64,000 bases of DNA from CAWGCE01 sp964480915. Lineage in GTDB: Bacteria; Planctomycetota; Planctomycetia; Pirellulales; Pirellulaceae. Both the position numbers and the translations under genes were made by a program. Position 1 is the stretch's first letter. The number at the start of each line of letters is the position of its first letter. The DNA lies in contig CAYZRS010000003.1 of NCBI GenBank assembly GCA_964480915.1, forward strand, positions 112,240 to 176,239. Direction: 5' to 3'. Below, piece by piece: positions 34,648-43,676 of the stretch. The notes beneath the pieces were generated by a model. The model was not told the DNA's origin and made no database searches. It was given only the letters and a program-made list of their open reading frames with translations.

Positions 34648-35286
34648 TCAACTGACAAACTCGGTCGCCCCGAGAAGATCGAGCGATATCCCGGGTGCCA
34701 ATTTCACAATTTTGAAAGCGTGACCGGTCGGTTGGAAAATACCCAGGTTGGTAATGGCGGTGGTGACGACGTTTTTACCCGTGAGGGGCAGATCGCACCG
34801 TTTCATCAATTTACACGTGCCATCTTTCGAAAAATGACTGAGCATCACGATGACATTCTTGGCTCCATTGACCAAATCCATCGCCCCGCCCATGCCGGCA
34901 ACTTTCTTACCAGGGATCATCCAGTTGGCCAGACTTCCTTCCACGTCGACTTGCATACCACCCAATACGCAATGATCGATATGGCCGCCGCGAATGATGC
35001 CGAAGCTGGTCGCGCTGTCGAAATAACTGACTCCTGCCTGCACGGAAATACTCTCTTTTCCCGCGTTGATCAGTGTCGGTGACATCGTCTCTGGCGTGGG
35101 GCGCCCCTTCACTCCGAGCACGCCATTCTCCGAGTGAATGAAGACTCCTTTCGAAGCCGGCATGCGCTCGGCGATCAACGTCGGCATGCCGATACCCAGA
35201 TTCAGGCTGCAGCCGTCCTCGAGCATGGCGATGATTTCGTCGGCCATTTCTGCCTTCGACCAGCCGGCCGGTGGTGAGTTGTTCAT
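34648..35286 (-). CDS. scoB: 3-oxoacid CoA-transferase subunit B
   Basis: The 212-residue product starts at 35286 after an AAAGGA element. It has the catalytic glutamate motif SENGVLG, ADEIIAMLEDGCSLNLGIGMPTL and the end GISLDLLGATE. With subunit A it would exchange CoA between acyl groups, for example succinyl-CoA and acetoacetate. It is unusual that the A subunit is not next to it: kamA lies in between. It follows kamA at 94 bases on the same strand. Confidence 0.93.
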   Translation of the reverse strand: MNNSPPAGWSKAEMADEIIAMLEDGCSLNLGIGMPTLIAERMPASKGVFIHSENGVLGVKGRPTPETMSPTLINAGKESISVQAGVSYFDSATSFGIIRGGHIDHCVLGGMQVDVEGSLANWMIPGKKVAGMGGAMDLVNGAKNVIVMLSHFSKDGTCKLMKRCDLPLTGKNVVTTAITNLGIFQPTGHAFKIVKLAPGISLDLLGATEFVS

Positions 35287-35380
35287 CAAGACTGCTTTCC
35301 TTTGCCGAGCGGCCTGCCCGTTCGGGTGCTCAACGCCGGGCATCGTTGACATTTGGGACCAATGCGACGCGCGGGGCAAG

Positions 35381-36769
35381 TTAGAGTGTGATGTTCAATC
35401 GAGCGGCCAGTTTTTGCCGCTCATCCGCGCCCATGTCAGGATTCACTGCGTTGATGGCACTGTTCACCATGGCAACTCGTTCCTGCGGGTCTTGCCAACG
35501 CTGCTGTGAGGCTTCGGAAAGCCGATGCAGCGGATCGAAATACAGGAATAATTCGCCCGGTTTCACATTGGGTGCCTTCCAAACGCTGATACCGGTCTCC
35601 TCGTCGTAGTACTCGTACGACGCGACATGCCGTTTGCCGCCCCCGCCTGGCGCATCGCAGACAAAGGTCGGGATATTGAAACCGGCCGTCGTTCCGCGGA
35701 CTCGTTTTTCAATCTCGACGCCCTCGCGAACGGTCGTTCGGAGGTGCTCACACCCCGGCACCATATCGTGAATGTAGACGTAGTAAGACTGGATATTGAT
35801 GTAGGACAACTTCTTCGTCAGCATGATCATTTCACGCTGGCAGTTGTTAACGCCTTCTTGCAGGACGGCTTGGTTACGAACAAGCACATGTTCGCGAAAG
35901 AGTCGGTCCATGGCGTCTTGGCTCCACTTCGTGATCTCGCGTGGGGAGGAAAAGTGGGTATGGATTACGACCTGTTTTCCCAGCGCGTGCCCTTTCTTGT
36001 GGACGGCCAAGAGAGCGTCCAGCCATTTCTCATCGTGCGTGATTTTCATCGGCATGATCGCGATGCCTTTGGTTGCATATCGCAGGCGGCGAATGTGGGG
36101 AATGTCGAGCAGCGTTTCCCCGATGAGTGTGATCTGCTTGTGAGTTAGGTTGAACGCGTCGCCACCAGAGATCACGACGTCTTCGATTTGCGTATTGGTA
36201 CGCAAGTAGTCGAAGGCTTCTTCCCACTTATCTTTGTTGGCACCGTAGGTATCTTTTTCCACCGTATCGGTCGAACCGCCGATGATGCGACTGCGCGTAC
36301 AGTAAGCGCAGTAAACCGGACACGTTGTCAAAGGGAGGAAGAGCGTCTTGTCCGAGTAGCGGTGCGTGAGCATCGAAACGGGCGCGTCCTCATCCTCACT
36401 GAGTGAATCTTCGAGGTAGAACGGGTGGTCGGGCAGCATTTGTGAACCGAGCGGCAAGAATTGCTTGCGGAGCGGATCGTCGACCGGGTTGTCCCAGTCG
36501 ATCAGGGAGAAGACATAAGGCGTGATACGAATGTTCATCGGCGCGATGTGCAGGCCGGCTTCGATGTCTTCGATCAGCGATTCGTCGATGCGGTCGCCAA
36601 GGGTCTCTTTGACTTGCTTGAGATTCGTGACCGATTTGCGCGCTTGCCAGAGATGATCGCCAAATTCGTCGCGGGAAATGTCCTTCCACGCCGGAATCTC
36701 GCGCCAGAATTCATCGTCACGAAAGTCGCGGTGTTGGGTGGTGACCACATTGGGGTTGGGCTGAAGCAT
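35381..36769 (-). CDS. kamA: Lysine 2,3-aminomutase
   Basis: A 462-residue radical-SAM, PLP-dependent enzyme that moves the alpha-amino group of L-lysine to C3, giving beta-lysine. The iron-sulfur motif is C150-x3-C154-x2-C157 in TTCPVYCAYCTRSR. SGGDAFNL follows; D335 in YVYIHDMVPG and D372 in FVCDAPGGGGK match the two aspartates that hold the lysine side chain in clostridial KamA, and K379 is the PLP lysine. These residues argue for lysine rather than glutamate or arginine as substrate. It is flanked by scoA and scoB, an unusual order. No beta-lysine acetyltransferase (ablB) or kamDE is visible nearby. Confidence 0.93.
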   Translation of the reverse strand: MLQPNPNVVTTQHRDFRDDEFWREIPAWKDISRDEFGDHLWQARKSVTNLKQVKETLGDRIDESLIEDIEAGLHIAPMNIRITPYVFSLIDWDNPVDDPLRKQFLPLGSQMLPDHPFYLEDSLSEDEDAPVSMLTHRYSDKTLFLPLTTCPVYCAYCTRSRIIGGSTDTVEKDTYGANKDKWEEAFDYLRTNTQIEDVVISGGDAFNLTHKQITLIGETLLDIPHIRRLRYATKGIAIMPMKITHDEKWLDALLAVHKKGHALGKQVVIHTHFSSPREITKWSQDAMDRLFREHVLVRNQAVLQEGVNNCQREMIMLTKKLSYINIQSYYVYIHDMVPGCEHLRTTVREGVEIEKRVRGTTAGFNIPTFVCDAPGGGGKRHVASYEYYDEETGISVWKAPNVKPGELFLYFDPLHRLSEASQQRWQDPQERVAMVNSAINAVNPDMGADERQKLAARLNITL

Positions 36770-36920
36770 GGCTCGCGCCTTTGAATGAAAAGTGGAATGT
36801 TCGAAAGGGGACTTGATGATTATCGGCCGCCGTCGTCGGTGACTGCGGTTTGTGAAGCTCCTGTCTGGTTCCAGTCTAGGCTGATGGAATTAGGACGTCG
36901 AAACTTCGCGCTACATTTTT

Positions 36921-37637
36921 CTAATTGTCGCTATTTTCTGCGAAAACAGGGATTTCCATCACGTTTTCGTAATCGCTGCCCTGGTAAATTCGCTGGACGA
37001 AGATACCTGGCAGATGAATGCTCTCGCCCGGGATGTGGCCCAATTCGACCAGCTCTTCGACCTCGACGATGGTGGTGGTTGCTGCCATTGCCATCAGCGG
37101 CGAGAAGTTCCGGGCCGTCTCCTTAAACCAAAGGTTTCCGTAAGTGTCGCCGCGCTGCGCTTTGATGATGGCGAAGTCGGCCTCCAACGGAAGTTCGAGT
37201 AAGCAAGGTCGATCGAATTCGCGCACCTCTTTACCTTCTGCCACAACCGTTCCGTATCCGGTCGGAGTATAGAAACCACGGACGCCCATGCCGGCAGCAC
37301 GGATGCGTTCCGAAAACGTCCCCTGCGGGACCAGATTGACTTTGACCTCTTTGGCCAGCATCTGCTCTTCAAGATCGGGGTTCCCGCCGACGTAAGAGCA
37401 GGTCGCTTCGCTGATCTGTCGTTGCTTCAGCAGCAGTGCCAGCCCGCGGCCAGAGTTTCCGATGTTGTTCGAAATCGCGTGGATGTTCTTGACTCCCTGC
37501 CTTTCGATCTCCTTGATGCTGTTTTCGGGAATACCACACAGTCCGAACCCACCGCTCATCAGCGACATGCCGTCGCGCAGATCGAATAGCGCTTCGGAAG
37601 CGCTCGCGAACACTTTGGTCGGGGCTTGCTGATTCAC
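36921..37637 (-). CDS. scoA: 3-oxoacid CoA-transferase subunit A
   Basis: A 238-residue subunit with the family pattern LRDGMSLMSGGFGLCGIPENSI, RIRAAGMGVRGFYTPTG and FDRPCLLELPLEADFAIIKAQRGDTYGNL. It forms the CoA-transferase with ScoB, encoded two genes downstream beyond kamA. It starts 11 bases after the stop of the 400-residue aminotransferase and is probably translated from the same message. A role in activating beta-amino acids or acetoacetate as CoA esters is inferred from neighbours. Confidence 0.93.
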   Translation of the reverse strand: MNQQAPTKVFASASEALFDLRDGMSLMSGGFGLCGIPENSIKEIERQGVKNIHAISNNIGNSGRGLALLLKQRQISEATCSYVGGNPDLEEQMLAKEVKVNLVPQGTFSERIRAAGMGVRGFYTPTGYGTVVAEGKEVREFDRPCLLELPLEADFAIIKAQRGDTYGNLWFKETARNFSPLMAMAATTTIVEVEELVELGHIPGESIHLPGIFVQRIYQGSDYENVMEIPVFAENSDN

Positions 37638-37648
37638 GTTAGGTAATC

Positions 37649-38851
37649 CTACTTGGGGCCGTCTGGTGACGTGATGATTTCGATCAAGACGTCGAGCGCC
37701 GCCTGCAATCGCTCAGGCGTCGAGATATAGGGCGGCGCAACGATGAGGCTGTTCTTCTTGCTATACAGGTGCAGACCCCGTTGGAAAAACGTATCCCAAG
37801 CTGGCGCCGGAAGCGTCAAATCGATCGCTGTCAGTAGGCCGCAACAGCGCACTTCGCGAACGGACGGGATGGCTTCCAGCCGATTGCAAGCGGCACGAAG
37901 GAGTTGCTCGAGGTGCCGTTTGTTGTCGTTGAATGCCGGTTCGCTGGAGAGTTTGAGAACGGCTTCCAGCGCTGCTAAGCCGAGCGGATGCGCGTAATTG
38001 GTTAGCCCGCATGACAGGAGGTTGGCGTCGTAGTATTCGACGATCGACGGTCCGGTCCAAACGGCTCCGAATGGAATGTAGCCACCAGTGATTCCTTTCG
38101 ACAGGCAAACCAAATCGGGTCGGACGCCATACGACTGAAAGGCAAAATCGGTTCCGGTGCGGCCAAACCCGCACAGCACCTCATCGATGATCAGCAGCAT
38201 CCCATGCTGACGGCAAAGCGACTGCAACGCGTCAAACCATGCCTGGCCGGGAATCGCGACTCCATTGGCTCCACTAACAGTTTCGACGATGACGGCGGCA
38301 ATCGATTCAGCACCGGTCGCGTTCACGATTTCCGTGGTCCGACGTAAATCGGGGTCATCGGCCGGCTCTGGGATGCGAACCGTGTATTCGTCGACGGTAA
38401 AATGCGGTTCGTTTCGCCAGTCGCCCGTGACCGACAAGGCGCCCAGAGAAGCACCGTGGTAACTTTTCTGTCTCGCCAAGATCGTGCGTCGTCCCGTCAT
38501 TTGCCGAGCCATCTTCAGCGCATTCTCGACCGCTTCCGATCCGCTGACGGTATAGAAAAGCTTGCCGCCGTCGAGTTGAAGGGCACGTTGCAATTGGACG
38601 GAGACGCGTTCTTTCAAAGCAAACGAAGCTTTCGGTGACGCGATCGGCATCTCGTCGAGCTGCTGCTTTATCGCCTCGCAAATGGCCGGCTGACTGTGGC
38701 CGTAGTTGGTTTGAAAGCTGGTTGAGAGGAAATCGTAGACTCGCTTGCCATCCTCGAGGATGAATTCGTCGCGCTCGGCGCGCACCACGGAGAACGGGCC
38801 GGATTCCGGCTGGTTGCTCCAGGTGAAGTAGTAGGGGTACGAATTCTTCAT
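37649..38851 (-). CDS. Class III PLP aminotransferase (possibly beta-aminoacyl-CoA type)
   Basis: A 400-residue fold-type I aminotransferase: FYTVSGSEAVENALKMAR for the PLP phosphate, D223 in LLIIDEVLCGFGRTG and the PLP lysine K252 in LSKGITGGYIP. The opening YPYYFTWSNQPE resembles omega/3-aminobutyryl-CoA aminotransferases rather than ornithine enzymes. It sits directly upstream of scoA (11 bases) and kamA, so it may transaminate a beta-amino acid or its CoA ester. The exact substrate is inference. Confidence 0.85.
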   Translation of the reverse strand: MKNSYPYYFTWSNQPESGPFSVVRAERDEFILEDGKRVYDFLSTSFQTNYGHSQPAICEAIKQQLDEMPIASPKASFALKERVSVQLQRALQLDGGKLFYTVSGSEAVENALKMARQMTGRRTILARQKSYHGASLGALSVTGDWRNEPHFTVDEYTVRIPEPADDPDLRRTTEIVNATGAESIAAVIVETVSGANGVAIPGQAWFDALQSLCRQHGMLLIIDEVLCGFGRTGTDFAFQSYGVRPDLVCLSKGITGGYIPFGAVWTGPSIVEYYDANLLSCGLTNYAHPLGLAALEAVLKLSSEPAFNDNKRHLEQLLRAACNRLEAIPSVREVRCCGLLTAIDLTLPAPAWDTFFQRGLHLYSKKNSLIVAPPYISTPERLQAALDVLIEIITSPDGPK

Positions 38852-38912
38852 GCGTTGTTCAATGGAGCGTTACAGTTTTAAGGATGGTGACCATGGCGTG
38901 TTTGCTGGCACC

Positions 38913-38990
38913 AAAGGGTTGGGAGTCTTTTTCGGTCATGGTGCAAAGCGTGTGGAACTGTGGCGAGCCGAAAAAGACTCCCGACCCTTT
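38913..38990. repeat. Long inverted repeat, 23-base arms
   Basis: Arms at 38913-38935 and 38968-38990 are complementary at 22 of 23 positions, separated by 32 bases. The core arm reads GGGAGTCTTTTTCGG / CCGAAAAAGACTCCC. It lies in the 259-base spacer between the two aminotransferase genes. No T-run follows the stem on the minus strand, so a simple terminator is not the best explanation. It looks like a palindromic repeat element; copy number cannot be judged from one window. Confidence 0.85.
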
Positions 38991-39006
38991 CCTTCTTCCG
39001 AACCCA

Positions 39007-39081
39007 AGGGATCGGTACATGTTTTCGGCCAACGTCTTCAGTGGGGGCAGAATCGGCTGGCCGGAAAATGTACCAGTCCCT
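39007..39081. repeat. Second inverted repeat with imperfect 23-24-base arms
   Basis: Arms at 39007-39030 and 39059-39081 share GGGA, GGTACAT, TTTTC and GGCC in inverted order, with two or three mismatches or bulges. The spacer is 28 bases. It sits 16 bases from the first inverted repeat, in the same intergenic region, and ends 29 bases before the stop of the 453-residue aminotransferase gene. Confidence 0.75.
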
Positions 39082-39110
39082 ATTCCCGCGGCCCTCTTCT
39101 GCGTCTTCCG

Positions 39111-40472
39111 TTACGTTGTCAATTCGGTAATGCACTCGTCCATGATCCGCAATCCGATTTCGACATCCTCCTTGTCAATCACCAGTGGCGGTGCGATGCG
39201 AATCACGCTGGAGCCACACGATAGCAGCAGCAGGCCTTTGGTGAACGCCAGTTGCCCCAGTTTGTGCACTAAGTCGGCGGCCGGTTTCTTCGTCGCTCTG
39301 TCTTCGACAAATTCGACGCCGATATAAAGCCCCGTGCCACGGACGTCCCCAATGCACGCGTGCTTCTCTTGCAGTTTTCGCAGACCGGCCAACATCTCAT
39401 CGCCCACTTCACGAGCGTTGTCGATCAGACCACCCTCCAGCAGATCCATCGTCGCCAGCGCTGCTGCGCAGGCGACCGGGTTCCCACCGTACGTGCTGCC
39501 GTGGGAGCCCTTGGGCCAAGTCATGACCGATTCTTTGGCAATGATGGCACCAATCGGCATGCCCGAGCCGATCCCTTTGGCGGTCGTCAAGACATCGGGC
39601 ACGATGCCGAAGTAGTCGGAGGCCCACATGTGACCGGTGCGACCGGCACCACTTTGCACTTCATCGAACACCAGTAGGATGCCATGTTCATCGCAGAGCG
39701 TACGGAGCGATTGCAGGAAGCTTTTCGGCGGAATGATATAGCCACCCTCGCCCAGCATGGGCTCGATAAAAATGGCGGCAACATCCTGCGGGTAGATGTG
39801 GCGCGAAAGTAGATCGTGAATTTGGTGCATCACGAATTCACCAACTTCCATGCCGCCCGTTTCCAGGCGGTAAGCATCGGGATACGGTACGTGATGAACG
39901 CCGGGGAGCATCGGGCCGAAGGTCGACCGCTGTTTGGCCTTGCTCGACGTCAGCGACATGGCTCCGTAAGTTCGTCCGTGAAAGGCGCCGTGAAAGGCGA
40001 TCAGGTCGGTGCGTCCGGTCGAATTTCGAACGAGCTTGATCGCGCCTTCGATCGCCTCGGCTCCCGAATTCGACAAGAAGACTCGTTTCTTACTGTCGCC
40101 CAGGCCGGTATTCGCCAATCGCTCGCACAGCGTGGCCATCGTTGGATAATAGAAATCGGTCCCGCAAATGTGAAAGAACTTGTCAGCCGCCTCTTTCACC
40201 GCCTTCACGACATGGGGGTGACTGTAACCGGTGGAGGCGACCGCGATCCCGGCCATGAAGTCGAGATATCGATTCCCGTCGGTGTCTTCGATGACTGGCC
40301 CCTCACCGTGCGAGACGGTCAGGGGATACTCTTTGATGTACGACGTCGACGAGAACTGTTCGTCCTGGTCGATGATCGCTTTCGATTTGGGGCCGGGAGG
40401 TGGCACGACAATCTTGGGGTAATCGCCGCCGAAGGCGCGTTTCGTCAAAGTTGTCGATTGAGTGTTGGACAT
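39111..40472 (-). CDS. Class III PLP aminotransferase (GABA/ornithine/lysine-epsilon type)
   Basis: Start at 40472 (MSNTQS) after an AAGGA element; 453 residues. The N-terminus KIVVPPPGPKSK and YPLTVSHGEGPVIEDTDGNRYLDFMAG is the pattern of archaeal-type GABA/ornithine aminotransferases. The PLP phosphate motif is FLSNSGAEAIEGA, the ring-binding aspartate D270 is in FDEVQSGAGRTG and the PLP lysine K299 is in TTAKGIGSGMP. It could remove the omega-amino group of lysine (giving aminoadipate semialdehyde) or of 4-aminobutyrate. Placement next to an aldehyde dehydrogenase supports an omega-amino to semialdehyde reaction. Confidence 0.88.
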   Translation of the reverse strand: MSNTQSTTLTKRAFGGDYPKIVVPPPGPKSKAIIDQDEQFSSTSYIKEYPLTVSHGEGPVIEDTDGNRYLDFMAGIAVASTGYSHPHVVKAVKEAADKFFHICGTDFYYPTMATLCERLANTGLGDSKKRVFLSNSGAEAIEGAIKLVRNSTGRTDLIAFHGAFHGRTYGAMSLTSSKAKQRSTFGPMLPGVHHVPYPDAYRLETGGMEVGEFVMHQIHDLLSRHIYPQDVAAIFIEPMLGEGGYIIPPKSFLQSLRTLCDEHGILLVFDEVQSGAGRTGHMWASDYFGIVPDVLTTAKGIGSGMPIGAIIAKESVMTWPKGSHGSTYGGNPVACAAALATMDLLEGGLIDNAREVGDEMLAGLRKLQEKHACIGDVRGTGLYIGVEFVEDRATKKPAADLVHKLGQLAFTKGLLLLSCGSSVIRIAPPLVIDKEDVEIGLRIMDECITELTT

Positions 40473-40603
40473 GGAAGGTTTCCTTGAATTTCCGCGAGAT
40501 TGATGATGCGACTTTGGAAGAGTCGCCTGACATTTCATCGCGTCGTGATTTGCTGGATCCATCGGTTGGTGGTTTGTTCGTGGTCGGTATCAAACAAGTG
40601 CGG

Positions 40604-42157
40604 CTACACTTCACGAACGCGAGTTCGGCATTGCTCGCGCATGAATTGCATGACGTAGTACGGCCCACAACCGCCCTTGCCACTTCCGCCGGAACCTTTC
40701 CAGCCGCAGAACGGTTGAGCTCCTGGCCAGGCGCCGGTCGTGGCACCGGTCCGTTTGTTGACGTAGGTCACACCCGCTTCGATCTCGGCCCAGAACTGTT
40801 CGATCTCTTCTTCTTTGCCGCTGAACAGGCCGGCCGTCAGTCCGTACTCGACTTTGTTGGCTTCTTCCAGCGCCTGGTCCAGGCTGCTGATTGTGCCGAC
40901 TGCTAAGATCGGCACGAAGAATTCTTCGGTGAACAGACTGCTCTCGAGCGGCGCTTTGACAATCGTGGGCGCGACATAGTGGCCCTTGCTAAGGTCGCCG
41001 TCGGTGAGTCGTTCGCCGCCGATGAGCACCTCACCATCCTTTTTCGCCTGCGCCACGGCAGCCTCATAAGTGCTTACCGCAGCACCATTGATGACGGGTC
41101 CCAAGTAGACATCGGCCTGCGTCGGATCGCCAATCACGATGTCCTTGGTGCGAGCCATTAGCTTCTCGACAAACTCATCGACGACCGTTTCGTGGACGTA
41201 GACGCGTGAGCAAGCACTGCATTTCTGGTTTTGCAGGCCCCAGGCCGATTTCGAGACGCCGTCCGCTGCCGCGTCCAAGTCGGCCGTCTCCATGACGATG
41301 GCCGGATTCTTGCCGCCCAGTTCCATCAAACAAGGTTTGACCCATTTGTCGCTGAGGCTGTGGAACATCCGCATGCCGACTTTTTTCGATCCCGTGAAGA
41401 CGACTCCGTCCACATCTTTGTGCAGCACCAACGCATCACCGATATCGGACCCGCGTCCTGTGACGAAGTTAAAAACACCCGCCGGCAATCCCGCATCGCG
41501 GTAGACCTCATACATCTTCAGTCCGGTCCAGGGCGCGTCTTTCGCCGGTTTGTAGACGACCGTATTGCCTGCGATCAGCGCGGCCGAAGACATGCCGCAA
41601 GACAAAGCCATCGGGAAGTTGAAGGGAGCGATACACGCGAAGACGCCGTAAGGACGGAGGACATCGGTGTTGGTTTCGATCGGGGTGATCCGGTTCATCT
41701 CGCGAATGAAACCGTTGGCCTCTTCCATTTGATCGCAGTAGTAATCGATCAGGTCGGCCGACTCTTCCGCGTCGCCGATCGCCTCGAAGCGATTCTTGCC
41801 GACTTCGATCGACATGATCGCGGCGATCTCAAACTTGCGAGCTCGGACCAACTCGGCCGCCTTCCGCATCAGCGTGATGCGTTCCTGCCAAGGCATGGCG
41901 GCCCAGGCTGGCTTGGCTCCCTTGGCCGCCGCGACCGCTCGGTCGATTTCCGCCGGCGATGAGGCTTGGAACTTTCCCAGCACCCAGTCCGAGTTGATCG
42001 GCGAGGTGTTCACCATCGGCTCGGCCGCCACAGTGACCGCTTCATTGGCGATGTAGAGAGGATGCGTGGCGTCGCATTCGGTGCGAATCTTGGCGAGCGC
42101 TTCATCGAAATAATGATGGAAGGCGGCCATGTCCACATCGGCCGTGGTGTACGTCAT
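40604..42157 (-). CDS. Semialdehyde dehydrogenase, RocA/P5C dehydrogenase type
   Basis: A 517-residue ALDH from the start MTYTTADV, matching RocA-type length. The catalytic cysteine is in NQKCSACSRVYV, the general base in MELGGKNPA and the NAD-binding step in FTGSKKVGMRM. The C-terminus NKRTGATTGAWPGAQPFCGWKGSG is the P5C dehydrogenase pattern. Glutamate semialdehyde and alpha-aminoadipate semialdehyde differ by one carbon, so in this setting oxidation of aminoadipate semialdehyde (or succinate semialdehyde) is plausible. The neighbour upstream is the sodium symporter. Confidence 0.92.
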   Translation of the reverse strand: MTYTTADVDMAAFHHYFDEALAKIRTECDATHPLYIANEAVTVAAEPMVNTSPINSDWVLGKFQASSPAEIDRAVAAAKGAKPAWAAMPWQERITLMRKAAELVRARKFEIAAIMSIEVGKNRFEAIGDAEESADLIDYYCDQMEEANGFIREMNRITPIETNTDVLRPYGVFACIAPFNFPMALSCGMSSAALIAGNTVVYKPAKDAPWTGLKMYEVYRDAGLPAGVFNFVTGRGSDIGDALVLHKDVDGVVFTGSKKVGMRMFHSLSDKWVKPCLMELGGKNPAIVMETADLDAAADGVSKSAWGLQNQKCSACSRVYVHETVVDEFVEKLMARTKDIVIGDPTQADVYLGPVINGAAVSTYEAAVAQAKKDGEVLIGGERLTDGDLSKGHYVAPTIVKAPLESSLFTEEFFVPILAVGTISSLDQALEEANKVEYGLTAGLFSGKEEEIEQFWAEIEAGVTYVNKRTGATTGAWPGAQPFCGWKGSGGSGKGGCGPYYVMQFMREQCRTRVREV

Positions 42158-42248
42158 TCTGATTTCTTCGGGAGGAGGAAAAGCCACCTGCAGTCTCCAG
42201 TATTGATTGGTTGAGTGATTGTTTTCGTTCGCGGTTTTCGTTGATTCG

Positions 42249-43676
42249 TTAGGAGCCGTGCAATTGAGCAACGTCATCGATCATGGCAGGGTCATCGGGT
42301 GCGCCGAAGTAGCCGCCGAGGAACATCGAGAGGGCGCTGATCGGTAGCGCCAGCAAGATAGGGCTGCGGTTTGGAAGTTCAGGTGTGTTCGAGAGGAGGA
42401 CATAGGCCACAACGCCTAGCAGGAACGCGGCCAGACCGCCGGCTAAATTGGCTCGTTTCCACCACAGTCCAGCCACGACGGGCACAAACAGGCCGGCGCT
42501 GAGTGCACCGATCGCATCGGTGTAGTAACCGGTAATGAGCGGTGGCGGGTCAAACGCCAAGCACATGGCGACCAATCCGACAGCCCACACGACAGCGATG
42601 TTGATGCGCCCCAGCGCCTCGTTGCTCAGTTCCTTGCCCCAGGCCTTAGCGACCAAGTCATGGGCAATCGCCGAGCTGCAGGCCAGCAGCAGCGCGTCGG
42701 TTGTCGACATGACGGCGGCCAGGACGGCGGCCACTGCCAGGCCACGAATGAAGGGGTTGAACTGGCTTTGAATGATCATGAGGAAGACGCGGTCAGGCTG
42801 TTCCAGGTTGGGAAACAACGTTTTGGCGACCGGGACGATGATCAAGACGGCCGACAAAATGAGGATCGCGTAGAAGATCATCGCCAAATTGAGTGAGAGC
42901 TTGGCGCCGTGCGCATCTTTGGCCGTGTAGACTCGCATCACAACATGGGGCACGATCGGAATGGCGGCCGCCCAGATTACAAACGCTCCCAGTCCGGTGG
43001 CCCAGGACTCTTTCGGAGCCGCCGCCAATTCGGGGGCGGCTGTAAAACTGGCATTTAAGATTTCGGACGGATTGCCATACCGAGAAATCAATAGACCGGC
43101 CGTACCGACGACGACAGCGACCATCAGCGCTCCTTGGACCACGTCGGTCCAGGTGATCGCCAGCATGCCTCCCACCGAAACATAAAGCACGAACACGATC
43201 GTTGCCATCGGCAAGGCATATTCGTACGGGATGCCCAGCAACTGTTCCGCCGTGTCGCCAGCCGCCTTCATCTGTGTGACGATGTACATCGTAAAGCTGA
43301 CCACGATCAGTAGTGGCACGCCCAGACGAATCAATGCATGGGGATAGCGCCAACTCATGAAGTCGGTAATCGTGAAACGACCAAAGCGTCGAAGCGGTTT
43401 CGCCACAAGGATCGAAGCCATCGGGAAACCGACAATGCTGCCGGCAAAGAGTGACAGCGTGGTTGGAATGCCAAGTCGATAGGCATATCCCATGACGCCG
43501 ATGATCGAACCGCCGCTGGCGAGCGCCGCCATGATCGCCATCGAATTCACCCAAGGCCCGATTCGTCGACCGGCGACCCAGTACTCGTCGCTGGAGTGGA
43601 ACACTTTGCGCGAGAAGTAGACGCCAATGCCGATGCACGACAACAGGTAAGCGACGACGAGGACGCGTTCGATCAT
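42249..43676 (-). CDS. Sodium:solute symporter family transporter
   Basis: A 475-residue membrane protein with about 13 hydrophobic segments. It has the SSF start LLSCIGIGVYFSRKVFHSSDEYWVAGRRIG and the sodium/substrate motif region GGMLAITWTDVVQGALM. It could import the substrate of the surrounding catabolic genes, perhaps an amino acid. It overlaps the preceding small membrane protein gene by four bases, so they are translated together. Confidence 0.93.
   Translation of the reverse strand: MIERVLVVAYLLSCIGIGVYFSRKVFHSSDEYWVAGRRIGPWVNSMAIMAALASGGSIIGVMGYAYRLGIPTTLSLFAGSIVGFPMASILVAKPLRRFGRFTITDFMSWRYPHALIRLGVPLLIVVSFTMYIVTQMKAAGDTAEQLLGIPYEYALPMATIVFVLYVSVGGMLAITWTDVVQGALMVAVVVGTAGLLISRYGNPSEILNASFTAAPELAAAPKESWATGLGAFVIWAAAIPIVPHVVMRVYTAKDAHGAKLSLNLAMIFYAILILSAVLIIVPVAKTLFPNLEQPDRVFLMIIQSQFNPFIRGLAVAAVLAAVMSTTDALLLACSSAIAHDLVAKAWGKELSNEALGRINIAVVWAVGLVAMCLAFDPPPLITGYYTDAIGALSAGLFVPVVAGLWWKRANLAGGLAAFLLGVVAYVLLSNTPELPNRSPILLALPISALSMFLGGYFGAPDDPAMIDDVAQLHGS

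Noticed and set aside
38884..39327. A 147-codon plus-strand frame between the aminotransferases
   Set aside because: It is read through the inverted repeats and into the antisense of the next gene; no protein character.
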